DNA of 64,000 nucleotides from Coriaria nepalensis (lineage: Eukaryota; Streptophyta; Magnoliopsida; Cucurbitales; Coriariaceae). The translations under genes and the position numbers were made by a program. The stretch covers positions 25,637,501 through 25,701,500 of the forward strand of contig CP114481.1 of the NCBI GenBank assembly GCA_027186245.1. Reading direction: 5' to 3'. Below are positions 35,146-48,200 of this stretch, piece by piece; the stretch's first letter is position 1, and each line of letters begins with the position of its first letter. The notes beneath the pieces are model-generated. The model was not told where the DNA came from and made no database searches. It saw only the letters and a list, made by a program, of their open reading frames with translations.

Positions 35146-38100
35146 ATTAATGAATGTCGTGTCTTAAAGGCAAAAATATAATTGGTTCGAAGTGCTTTGA
35201 AACAATTTAATGTAATAAAAAGACTGAATGATATACTTTTTAAGGCTAAAATATTGCATTATTGTCATCAATAAATTAATTGCAAGTTATGTAAGAAAAT
35301 GATGTTTGAAAGGCGAAAATAGAATTCGTTCAATCTAATTTAGAATGATTTAATGACTGGATGAGACTCAATGACAAGACATTAAGGCTAAACAAATGCA
35401 TTGTTGCCTTCAATAGATTAACTGCAAGTTATGCACGAAAGTCCTGTTTAAATGCCGAATTTCGTTCGAAGCAATTTAGAATGATTTAATGACTAAAAGA
35501 GGCGCAATAATATGACTTTAAGGCTAAAAAAATGCATAGTTGCCTTCAATAGATCAATTACAAGTTATTAATGAATGTCGTGTCTTAAAGGCAAAAATAT
35601 AATTGGTTCGAAGTGCTTTGAAACAATTTAATGTAATAAAAAGACTGAATGATATACTTTTTAAGGCTAAAATAAGGCATTATTGTCGTCAATAAATTAA
35701 TTGCAAGTTATGTAAGAAAATCATGTTTGAAAGGCGAAAATAGAATTCGTTCAACCTAATATAGAATGATTTAATGACTGGATGAGACTCAATGACAAGA
35801 CTTTAAGGCAAAACAAATGCATTGTTGCCTTCAATAGATTAACTGCAAGTTATGCACGAAAGTCATGTTTAAAGGCCGAATTTCGTTCGAAGCGATTTAG
35901 AATGATTTAATGACTAAAAGAGACGCAATAATATGACTTTAAGGCTAAAAAAATGCATAGTTGCCTTCAATAGATCAATTACAAGTTATGCATGAAGGTC
36001 GTGTCTTAAATGCAAAAATAGAATTGGTTCGAAGTGCTTTCAAAGAATTTAATGATATGAAAAGACTCAATGATATACTTTTTAAGTCTAAAATAATGCA
36101 TTGTTGTCGTCAATAAATTAATTGCAAGTTATGTAAGAAAATCATGTTTGAAGGGTGAAAATAGAATTCGTTCAACTTAATTTAGAATGATTTAATGACT
36201 GGATGAGACTCAATGACAAGACTTTAAGGCTAAACAAATGCATTGTTGCCTTCAATAGATTAACTGCAAGTTATGCACGAAAGTCATGTTTAAATGCCGA
36301 ATTTCGTTCGAAGCGATTTAGAATGATTTAATGACTAAAAGAGACGCAATAATATGACTTTAAGGCTAAAAAAATGCATAGTTGCCTTCAATAGATCAAT
36401 TACAAGTTATGCATGAAAGTCGTGTCTTAAATGCAAAAATAGAATTGGTTCGAAGTGCTTTCAAACAATTTAATGATATGAAAAGACTCAATGATATACT
36501 TTTTAATTTTAAAACAATGCATTGTCGTCGTCAATAAATTAATTGCATGTTATGTAAGAAAATCATGTTTGAAGGTCGAAAATAAAATTCATTCGAATTA
36601 ATTTAGTATGATTTATTGACTAGAAGAGCCTCAGTGACATGACTTTAAGGCTAAACAAATGCATTGTTGCCTTCAATAGATTAACTGCGAGTTATGCACG
36701 AAAGTCATGTTTAAAGGCCGAATTTCTTTCGAAGAAATTTAGAATGATTTAATGACTAAAAGAGGTGCAATAATATGACTTTAGGGCTAAAAAAATGCAT
36801 AGTTGCCTTCAATAGATCAATCACAAGTTATTAATGAAAGTCGTGTCTTAAAGGCAAAAATATAATTGGTTCGAAGTGCTTTGAAACAATTTAATGAAAT
36901 GAAAAGACTGAATGATATACTTTTTAACGCTAAAATAATGCATTGTTGTCGTCAATAAATTAATTGCATGTTATGTAAGAAAATCATGTTTGAAGGTCGA
37001 AAATAAAATTCATTCGAATTAATTTAGTATGATTTATTGACTAGAAGAGACTCAGTGACATGACTTTAAGGCTAAACAAATGCATTGTTGCCTTCAATAG
37101 ATCAACTGCAAGTTATGCACGAAAGTCATGTTTAAAGGCCGAATTTCGTTCGAAGTAATTTAGAATGATTTAACGACTAAAAGAGGGGCAATAATATGAC
37201 TTTAAGGCTAAAAAAGTGCATAGTTGCCTTCAATAGATCAATTACAAGTTATGCATGAAGGTCGTGTTTTAAATGACAAAATAGAATTGGTTCGAAGTGC
37301 TTTCAAACAATTTAATGATATGAAAAGACTCAATGATATACTTTTTAAGTCTAAAATAATGCATTGTTGTCGTCAATAAATTAATTGCAAGTTATGTAAG
37401 AAAATCATGTTTGAAGGGTGAAAATAGAATTCGTTTAACTTAATTTAGAATGATTTAATGACTGGATGAGACTCAATGACAAGACTTTAAGGCTAAACAA
37501 ATGCATTGTTGCCTTCAATAGATTAACTGCAAGTTATGCACGAAAGTCATGTTTAAATGCCGAATTTCGTTCGAAGCGATTTAGAATGATTTAATGACTA
37601 AAAGAGACGCAATAATATGACTTTAAGGCTAAAAAAATGCATAGTTGCCTTCAATAGATCAATTACAAGTTATGCATGAAGGTCGTGTCTTAAATGCAAA
37701 AATAGAATTGGTTCCAAGTGCTTTCAAACAATTTAATGATATGAAAAGACTCAATGATATACTTTTTAAGTCTAAAATAATGCATTGTTGTCGTCAATAA
37801 ATTAATTGCAAGTTATGTAAGAAAATCATGTTTGAAGGGTGAAAATAGAATTCGTTCAACTTAATTTAGAATGATTTAATGACTGGATGAGACTCAATGA
37901 CAAGACTTTAAGGCTAAACAAATGCATTGTTGCCTTCAATAGATTAGCTGCAAGTTATGCACGAAAGTCATGTTTAAAGGCCGAATTTCGTTCGAAGCGA
38001 TTTAGAATGATTTAATGACTAAAAGAGACGCAATAATATGACTTTAAGGCCAAAAAAATGCATAGTTGCCTTCAATAGATCAATTACAAGTTATGCATGA

Positions 38101-38500
38101 AGGTCGTGTCTTAAATGCAAAAATAGAATTGGTTCGAAGTGCTTTCAAACAATTTAATGATATGAAAAGACTCAATGATATACTTTTTAAGTCTAAAATA
38201 ATGCATTGTTGTCGTCAATAAATTAATTGCAAGTTATGTAAGAAAATCATGTTTGAAGGGTGAAAATAGAATTCGTTCAACTTAATTTAGAATGATTTAA
38301 TGACTGGATGAGACTCAATGACAAGACTTTAAGGCTAAACAAATGCATTGTTGCCTTCAATAGATTAACTGCAAGTTATGCACGAAAGTCATGTTTAAAG
38401 GCCGAATTTCGTTCGAAGCGATTTAGAATGATTTAATGACTAAAAGAGACGCAATAATATGACTTTATGGCTAAAAAAATGCATAGTTGCCTTCAATAGA
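35146..38500 (+). repeat. 3.35-kb HOR segment, copy 1 (offset 5052 bp)
   Basis: Eight units that recur 5052 bp (12 x 421) downstream: 'acattaagg' at 35381 and 40433, the rare C monomer at 36505 and 41557, and 'ttccaag' at 37712 and 42764. Outside a patch at 36298-36385 the copies differ at few places, such as 'aatattgc' and 'gtcatc' near 35265, 'aaatgatg' near 35305 and 'gtcctg' near 35434. From about 36.4 kb the order of variants also matches 1-2250 and 50.3-51.9 kb. Confidence 0.86.
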
Positions 38501-40040
38501 TCAATTACAAGTTATGCATGAAGGTCGTGTCTTAAATGCAAAAATAGAATTGGTTCGAAGTGCTTTCAAACAATTTAATAATATGAAAAGACTCAATGAT
38601 ATACTTTTTAAGTCTAAAATAATGCATTGTTGTCGTCAATAAATTAATTGCAAGTTATGTAAGAAAATCATGTTTGAAGGGTGAAAATATAATTCGTTCA
38701 ACTTAATTTAGCATGATTTAATGACTGGATGAGACTCAATGACAAGACTTTAAGGCTAAACAAATGCATTGTTGCCTTCAATAGATTAACTGCAAGTTAT
38801 GCACGAAAGTCATGTTGAAAGGCCGAATTTCGTTCGAAGCGATTTAGAATGATTTAATGACTAAAAGAGACGCAATAATGTGAATTTTAGGCTAAAAAAA
38901 TGCATAGTTGCCTTCAATAGATCAATTACAAGTTATGCATGAAGGTCGTGTCTTAAATGCAAAAATAGAATTGGTTCGAAGTGCTTTCAAACAATTTAAT
39001 GATATGAAAAGACTCAATGATATACTTTTTAAGTCTAAAATAATGCATTGTTGTCGTCAATAAATTAATTGCAAGTTATGTAAGAAAATCATGTTTGAAG
39101 GGTGAAAATAGAATTCGTTCAACTTAATTTAGAATGATTTAATGACTGGATGAGACTCAATGACAAGACTTTAAGGCTAAACAAATGCATTGTTGCGTTC
39201 AATAGATTAACTGCAAGTTATGCACGAAAGTCATGTTTAAAGGCCGAATTTCGTTCGAAGCGATTTAGAATGATTTAATGACTAAAAGAGACGCAATAAT
39301 ATGACTTTATGGCTAAAAAAATGCATAGTTGCCTTCAATAGATCAATTACAAGTTATGCATGAAGGTCGTGTCTTAAATGCAAAAATAGAATTGGTTCGA
39401 AGTGCTTTCAAACAATTTAATAATATGAAAAGACTCAATGATATACTTTTTAAGTCTAAAATAATGCATTGTTGTCGTCAATAAATTAATTGCAAGTTAT
39501 GTAAGAAAATCATGTTTGAAGGGTGAAAATATAATTCGTTCAACTTAATTTAGCATGATTTAATGACTGGATGAGACTCAATGACAAGACTTTAAGGCTA
39601 AACAAATGCATTGTTGCCTTCAATAGATTAACTGCAAGTTATGCACGAAAGTCATGTTGAAAGGCCGAATTTCGTTCGAAGCGATTTAGAATGATTTAAT
39701 GACTAAAAGAGACGCAATAATGTGAATTTTAGGCTAAAAAAATGCATAGTTGCCTTCAATAGATCAATTACAAGTTATGCATGAAGGTCGTGTCTTAAAT
39801 GCAAAAATAGAATTGGTTCGAAGTGCTTTCAAACAATTTAATGATATGAAAAGACTCAATGATATACTTTTTAAGTCTAAAATAATGCATTGTTGTCGTC
39901 AATAAATTAATTGCAAGTTATGTAAGAAAATCATGTTTGAAGGGTGAAAATAGAATTCGTTCAACTTAATTTAGAATGATTTAATGACTGGATGAGACTC
40001 AATGACAAGACTTTAAGGCTAAACAAATGCATTGTTGCGT
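38330..40040 (+). repeat. 842-bp (2-unit) tandem duplication
   Basis: Two units repeat with an offset of exactly 842 bp. 'atttaataatatg' occurs at 38574 and 39416, and 'aatgtgaattttagg' and 'gaaaatataattcg' occur in each copy. 'gttgcgttc' is at 39196 and 40038, marking the beginning of the second copy and of a third partial one. The first copy has the ordinary 'gttgccttc', so that change arose before the last exchange. This is the smallest HOR in the window. Confidence 0.9.
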
Positions 40041-40197
40041 TCAATAGATTAACTGCAAGTTATGCACGAAAGTCATGTTTAAAGGCCGAATTTCGTTCGA
40101 AGCGATTTAGAATGATATAATGACTAAAAGAGACGCAATAATATGACTTTATGGCTAAAAAAATGCATAGTTGCCTTCAATAGATCAATTACAAGTT

Positions 40198-43100
40198 ATG
40201 CATGAATGTCGTGTCTTAAAGGCAAAAATATAATTGGTTCGAAGTGCTTTGAAACAATTTAATGTAATAAAAAGACTGAATGATATACTTTTTAAGGCTA
40301 AAATAATGCATTATTGTCGTCAATAAATTAATTGCAAGTTATGTAAGAAAATCATGTTTGAAAGGCGAAAATAGAATTCGTTCAATCTAATTTAGAATGA
40401 TTTAATGACTGGATGAGACTCAATGACAAGACATTAAGGCTAAACAAATGCATTGTTGCCTTCAATAGATTAACTGCAAGTTATGCACGAAAGTCATGTT
40501 TAAATGCCGAATTTCGTTCGAAGCAATTTAGAATGATTTAATGACTAAAAGAGGCGCAATAATATGACTTTAAGGCTAAAAAAATGCATAGTTGCCTTCA
40601 ATAGATCAATTACAAGTTATTAATGAATGTCGTGTCTTAAAGGCAAAAATATAATTGGTTCGAAGTGCTTTGAAACAATTTAATGTAATAAAAAGACTGA
40701 ATGATATACTTTTTAAGGCTAAAATAATGCATTATTGTCGTCAATAAATTAATTGCAAGTTATGTAAGAAAATCATGTTTGAAAGGCGAAAATAGAATTC
40801 GTTCAACCTAATATAGAATGATTTAATGACTGGATGAGACTCAATGACAAGACTTTAAGGCTAAACAAATGCATTGTTGCCTTCAATAGATTAACTGCAA
40901 GTTATGCACGAAAGTCATGTTTAAAGGCCGAATTTCGTTCGAAGCGATTTAGAATGATTTAATGACTAAAAGAGACGCAATAATATGACTTTAAGGCTAA
41001 AAAAATGCATAGTTGCCTTCAATAGATCAATTACAAGTTATGCATGAAGGTCGTGTCTTAAATGCAAAAATAGAATTGGTTCGAAGTGCTTTCAAACAAT
41101 TTAATGATATGAAAAGACTCAATGATATACTTTTTAAGTCTAAAATAATGCATTGTTGTCGTCAATAAATTAATTGCAAGTTATGTAAGAAAATCATGTT
41201 TGAAGGGTGAAAATAGAATTCGTTCAACTTAATTTAGAATGATTTAATGACTGGATGAGACTCAATGACAAGACTTTAAGGCTAAACAAATGCATTGTTG
41301 CCTTCAATAGATTAACTGCAAGTTATGCACGAAAGTCATGTTTAAATGCTGAATTTCGTTCGAAGCAATTTAGAATGACTTAATGACTAAAAGAGACGCA
41401 ATAATATGACTTTAAGGCTAAAAAAATGCATAGTTGGCTTCAATAGATCAATTACAAGTTATGCATGAAAGTCGTGTCTTAAATGCAAAAATAGAATTGG
41501 TTCGAAGTGCTTTCAAACAATTTAATGATATGAAAAGACTCAATGATATACTTTTTAATTTTAAAACAATGCATTGTCGTCGTCAATAAATTAATTGCAT
41601 GTTATGTAAGAAAATCATGTTTGAAGGTCGAAAATAAAATTCATTCGAATTAATTTAGTATGATTTATTGACTAGAAGAGCCTCAGTGACATGACTTTAA
41701 GGCTAAACAAATGCATTGTTGCCTTCAATAGATTAACTGCGAGTTATGCACGAAAGTCATGTTTAAAGGCCGAATTTCTTTCGAAGAAATTTAGAATGAT
41801 TTAATGACTAAAAGAGGTGCAATAATATGACTTTAGGGCTAAAAAAATGCATAGTTGCCTTCAATAGATCAATCACAAGTTATTAATGAAAGTCGTGTCT
41901 TAAAGGCAAAAATATAATTGGTTCGAAGTGCTTTGAAACAATTTAATGAAATGAAAAGACTGAATGATATACTTTTTAACGCTAAAATAATGCATTGTTG
42001 TCGTCAATAAATTAATTGCATGTTATGTAAGAAAATCATGTTTGAAGGTCGAAAATAAAATTCATTCGAATTAATTTAGTATGATTTATTGACTAGAAGA
42101 GACTCAGTGACATGACTTTAAGGCTAAACAAATGCATTGTTGCCTTCAATAGATCAACTGCAAGTTATGCACGAAAGTCATGTTTAAAGGCCGAATTTCG
42201 TTCGAAGTAATTTAGAATGATTTAACGACTAAAAGAGGCGCAATAATATGACTTTAAGGCTAAAAAAGTGCATAGTTGCCTTCAATAGATCAATTACAAG
42301 TTATGCATGAAGGTCGTGTTTTAAATGACAAAATAGAATTGGTTCGAAGTGCTTTCAAACAATTTAATGATATGAAAAGACTCAATGATATACTTTTTAA
42401 GTCTAAAATAATGCATTGTTGTCGTCAATAAATTAATTGCAAGTTATGTAAGAAAATCATGTTTGAAGGGTGAAAATAGAATTCGTTCAACTTAATTTAG
42501 AATGATTTAATGACTGGATGAGACTCAATGACAAGACTTTAAGGCTAAACAAATGCATTGTTGCCTTCAATAGATTAACTGCAAGTTATTCACGAAAGTC
42601 ATGTTTAAAGGCCGAATTTCGTTCGAAGCGATTTAGAATGATTTAATGACTAAAAGAGACGCAATAATATGACTTTAAGGCTAAAAAAATGCATAGTTGC
42701 CTTCAATAGATCAATTACAAGTTATGCATGAAGGTCGTGTCTTAAATGCAAAAATAGAATTGGTTCCAAGTGCTTTCAAACAATTTAATGATATGAAAAG
42801 ACTCAATGATATACTTTTTAAGTCTAAAATAATGCATTGTTGTCGTCAATAAATTAATTGCAAGTTATGTAAGAAAATCATGTTTGAAGGGTGAAAATAG
42901 AATTCGTTCAACTTAATTTAGAATGATTTAATGACTGGATGAGACTCAATGACAAGACTTTAAGGCTAAACAAATGCATTGTTGCCTTCAATAGATTAGC
43001 TGCAAGTTATGCACGAAAGTCATGTTTAAAGGCCGAATTTCGTTCGAAGCGATTTAGAATGATTTAATGACTAAAAGAGACGCAATAATATGACTTTAAG

Positions 43101-43550
43101 GCTAAAAAAATGCATAGTTGCCTTCAATAGATCAATTACAAGTTATGCATGAAGGTCGTGTCTTAAATGCAAAAATAGAATTGGTTCGAAGTGCTTTCAA
43201 ACAATTTAATGATATGAAAAGACTCAATGATATACTTTTTAAGTCTAAAATAATGCATTGTTGTCGTCAATAAATTAATTGCAAGTTATGTAAGAAAATC
43301 ATGTTTGAAGGGTGAAAATAGAATTCGTTCAACTTAATTTAGAATGATTTAATGACTGGATGAGACTCAATGACAAGACTTTAAGGCTAAACAAATGCAT
43401 TGTTGCCTTCAATAGATTAACTGCAAGTTATGCACGAAAGTCATGTTTAAAGGCCGAATTTCGTTCGAAGCGATTTAGAATGATTTAATGACTAAAAGAG
43501 ACGCAATAATATGACTTTATGGCTAAAAAAATGCATAGTTGCCTTCAATA
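40198..43550 (+). repeat. 3.35-kb HOR segment, copy 2 (offset 5052 bp)
   Basis: Counterpart of 35146-38500. The left junction lies inside a B monomer near 40198, where 'ttatgcatga' (B1) runs into 'atgtcgtgtcttaaagg' (B3). The two subtypes are fused within a few bases. The right end lies near 43550, after which 'acaatttatgc' and 'taaattaatgc' follow the 2.2-2.9 kb series instead. Confidence 0.86.
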
Positions 43551-45200
43551 GATCAATTACAATTTATGCATGAAGGTCGTGTCTTAAATGCAAAAATAGA
43601 ATTGGTTCGAAGTGCTTTCAAACAATTTAATGATATGAAAAGACTCAATGATATACTTTTTAAGTCTAAATTAATGCATTGTTGTCGTCAATAAATTAAT
43701 TGCAAGTTATGTAAGAAAATCATGTTTGAAGGGTGAAAATAGAATTCGTTCAACTTAATTTAGCATGATTTAATGACTGGATGAGACTCAATGACAAGAC
43801 TTTAAGGCTAAACAAATGCATTGTTGCCTTCAATAGATTAACTGCATGTTATGCACGAAAGTCATGTTGAAAGGCCGAATTTCGTTCGAAGCGATTTAGA
43901 ATGATTTAATGACTAAAAGAGACGCAATAATGTGAATTTTAGGCTAAAAAAATGCATAGTTGCCTTCAATAGATCAATTACAAGTTATGCATGAAGGTCG
44001 TGTCTTAAATGCAAAAATAGAATTGGTTCGAAGTGCTTTCAAACAATTTAATGATATGAAAAGACCCAATGATATACTTTTTAAGTCTAAAATAATGCAT
44101 TGTTGTCGTCAATAAATTAATTGCAAGTTATGTAAGAAAATCATGTTTGAAGGGTGAAAATAGAATTCGTTCAACTTAATTTAGAATGATTTAATGACTG
44201 GATGAGACTCAATGACAAGACTTTAAGGCTAAACAAATGCATTGTTGCCTTCAATAGATTAGCTGCAAGTTATGCACGAAAGTCATGTTTAAAGGCCGAA
44301 TTTCGTTCGAAGCGATTTAGAATGATTTAATGACTAAAAGAGACGCAATAATATGACTTTAAGGCTAAAAAAATGCATAGTTGCCTTCAATAGATCAATT
44401 ACAAGTTATGCATGAAGGTCGTGTCTTAAATGCAAAAATAGAATTGGTTCGAAGTGCTTTCAAACAATTTAATGATATGAAAAGACTCAATGATATACTT
44501 TTTAAGTCTAAAATAATGCATTGTTGTCGTCAATAAATTAATTGCAAGTTATGTAAGAAAATCATGTTTGAAGGGTGAAAATAGAATTCGTTCAACTTAA
44601 TTTAGAATGATTTAATGACTGGATGAGACTCAATGACAAGACTTTAAGGCTAAACAAATGCATTGTTGCCTTCAATAGATTAACTGCAAGTTATTCACGA
44701 AAGTCATGTTTAAAGGCCGAATTTCGTTCGAAGCGATTTAGAATGATTTAATGACCAAAAGAGACGCAATAATATGACTTTATGGCTAAAAAAATGCATA
44801 GTTGCCTTCAATAGATCAATTACCAGTTATGCATGAAGGTCGTGTCTTAAATGCAAAAATAGAATTGGTTCGAAGTGCTTTCAAACAATTTAATGATATG
44901 AAAAGACTCAATGATATACTTTTTAAGTCTAAAATAATGCATTGTTGTCGTCAATAAATTAATTGCAAGTTATGTAAGAAAATCATGTTTGAAGGGTGAA
45001 AATAGAATTCGTTCAACTTAATTTAGAATGATTTAATGACTGGATGAGACTCAATGACAAGACTTTAAGGCTAAACAAATGCATTGTTGCCTTCAATAGA
45101 TTAACTGCAAGTTATGCACGAAAGTCATGTTTAAATGCCGAATTTCGTTCGAAGCGATTTAGAATGATTTAATGACTAAAAGAGACGCAATAATATGACT
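43551..45200 (+). repeat. Satellite units resembling 2.2-3.4 kb
   Basis: The variants 'taaattaatgc' (43671, compare 2404), 'tagcatgattt', 'ctgcatgttatgc', 'gttgaaagg' and 'aatgtgaattttagg' follow the order of 2.2-2.9 kb. Later come ordinary A1-B1-C1 units, one with 'gttattcacg' (about 44692) that is also found near 42590. Private changes include 'aagacccaatg' near 44065 and 'taccagtt' near 44822. No other content. Confidence 0.85.
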
Positions 45201-48200
45201 TTAAGGCTAAAAAAATGCATAGTTGCCTTCAATAGATCAATTACAAGTTATGCATGAAGGTCGTGTGTTAAATGCAAAAATAGAATTGGTTCGAAGTGCT
45301 TTCAAACAATTTAATGATATGGAAAGACTCAGTGATATACTTTTTAAGTCTAAAATAATGCATTGTTGTCGTCAATAAATTAATGGCAAGTTATGTAAGA
45401 AAATCATGTTTGAAGGGTGAAAATAGAATTCATCCGAATTAATTTAGTATGATTTATTGACTAGAAGAGACTCAGTGACATGACTTTAAGGCTAAACAAA
45501 TGCATTGTTGCCTTCAATAGATCAACTGCAAGTTATGCACGAAAGTCATGTTTAAAGGGCGAATTTCTTTCGAAGTAATTTAGAATGATTTAATGACTAA
45601 AAGAGGCGCAATAATATGACTTTAAGGCTAAAAAAATGCATAGTTGCCTTCAATAGATCAATTACAAGTTATTAATGAAAGTCGTGTCTTAAAGGCAAAA
45701 ATATAATTGGTTCGAAGTGCTTTGAAACAATTTAATGAAATGAAAAGACTGAATGATATACTTTTTTAACGCTAAAATAATGCATTGTTGTCGTCAATAA
45801 ATTAATTGCAAGTTATGTAAGAAAATCATGTTTGAAGGTCGAAAATAGAATTCGTTCAACTTAATTTAGTATGATTTATTGACTAGAAGAGCCTCAGTGA
45901 CATGACTTTAAGGCTAAACAAATGCATTGTTGCCTTCAATAGATCAACTGCAAGTTATGCACGAAAGTCATGTTTATAGGCCGAATTTCGTTCGAAGTAA
46001 TTTAGAATGATTTAATGACTAAAAGAGGCGCAATAATATGACTTTAAGGCAAAAAAAATGCATAGTTGCCTTCAATAGATCAATTACAAGTTATGCGTGA
46101 CGGTCGTGTTTTAAATGCAAAAATAGAATTGGTTCGAAGTGCTTTCAAACAATTTATTGATATGAAAAGACTCAATGATATACTTTTTAAGTCTAAAATA
46201 ATGCATTGTTGTCGTCAATAAATTAATTGCAAGTTATGTAAGAAAATCATGTTTGAAGGGTGAAAATAGAATTCGTTCAACTTAATTTAGAATGATTTAA
46301 TGACTGGATGAGACTCAATGACAAGACTTTAAGGCTAAACAAATGCATTGTTGCCTTCAATAGATTAGCCGCAAGTTATGCACGAAAGTCATGTTTAAAG
46401 GCCGAATTTCATTCGAAGCGATTTAGAATGATTTAATGACTAAAAGAGGCGCAATAATATGACTTTAAGGCTAAAAAAATGCATAGTTGCCGTCAATAGA
46501 TCAATTACAAGTTATTAATGAATGTCGTGTCTTAAAGGCAAAAATATAATTGGTTCGAAGTGCTTTGAAACAATTTAATGTAATAAAAAGACTGAATGAT
46601 ATACTTTTTAAGGCTAAAATAATGCATTATTGTCGTCAATAAATTAATTGCAAGTTATGTAAGAAAATCATGTTTGAAAGGCGAAAATAGAATTCGTTCA
46701 ATCTAATTTAGAATGATTTAATGACTGGATGAGACTCAATGACAAGACATTAAGGCTAAACAAATGCATTGTTGCCTTCAATAGATTAACTGCAAGTTAT
46801 GCACGAAAGTCATGTTTAAATGCCGAATTTCGTTCGAAGCAATTTAGAATGATTTAATGACTAAAAGAGGCGCAATAATATGACTTTAAGGCTAAAAAAA
46901 TGCATAGTTGCCTTCAATAGATCAATTACAAGTTATGCATGAAGGTCGTGTCTTAAATGCAAAAATATAATTGGTTCGAAGTGCTTTGAAACAATTTAAC
47001 GTAATAAAAAGACTGAATGATATACTTTTTAAGGCTAAAATAATGCATTATTGTCGTCAATAAATTAATTGCAAGTTATGTAAGAAAATCATGTTTGAAA
47101 GGCGAAAATAGAATTCGTTCAACCTAATATAGAATGATTTAATGACTGGATGAGACTCAATGACAAGACTTTAAGGCTAAACAAATGCATTGTTGCCTTC
47201 AATAGATTAACTGCAAGTTATGCGCCAAAGTCATGTTTAAAGGCCGAATTTCGTTCGAAGCGATTTAGAATGATTTAATGACTAAAAGAGACGCAATAAT
47301 ATGACTTTAAGGCTAAAAAAATGCATAGTTGCCTTCAATAGATCAATTACAAGTTATGCATGAAGGTCGTGTCTTAAATGCAAAAATAGAATTGGTTCGA
47401 AGTGCTTTCAAACAATTTAATGATATGAAAAGACTGAATGATATACTTTTTAAGGCTAAAATAATGCATTGTTGTCGTCAATAAATTAATTGCAAGTTAT
47501 GTAAGAAAATCATGTTTGAAGGGTGAAAATAGAATTCGTTCAACTTAATTTAGAATGATTTAATGACTGGATGAGACTCAATGACAAGACTTTAAGGCTA
47601 AACAAATGCATTGTTGCCTTCAATAGATTAACTGCAAGTTATGCACGAAAGTCATGTTTAAATGCCGAATTTCGTTCGAAGCGATTTAGAATGATTTAAT
47701 GACTAAAAGAGACGCAATAATATGACTTTAAGGCTAAAAAAATGCATAGTTGCCTTCAATAGATCAATTACAAGTTATGCATGAAGGTCGTGTGTTAAAT
47801 GCAAAAATAGAATTGGTTCGAAGTGCTTTCAAACAATTTAATGATATGGAAAGACTCAATGATATACTTTTTAAGTCTAAAATAATGCATTGTTGTCGTC
47901 AATAAATTAATGGCAAGTTATGTAAGAAAATCATGTTTGAAGGGTGAAAATAGAATTCATCCGAATTAATTTAGTATGATTTATTGACTAGAAGAGACTC
48001 AGTGACATGACTTTAAGGCTAAACAAATGCATTGTTGCCTTCAATAGATCAACTGCAAGTTATGCACGAAAGTCATGTTTAAAGGGCGAATTTCTTTCGA
48101 AGTAATTTAGAATGATTTAATGACTAAAAGAGGCGCAATAATATGACTTTAAGGCTAAAAAAATGCATAGTTGCCTTCAATAGATCAATTACAAGTTATT

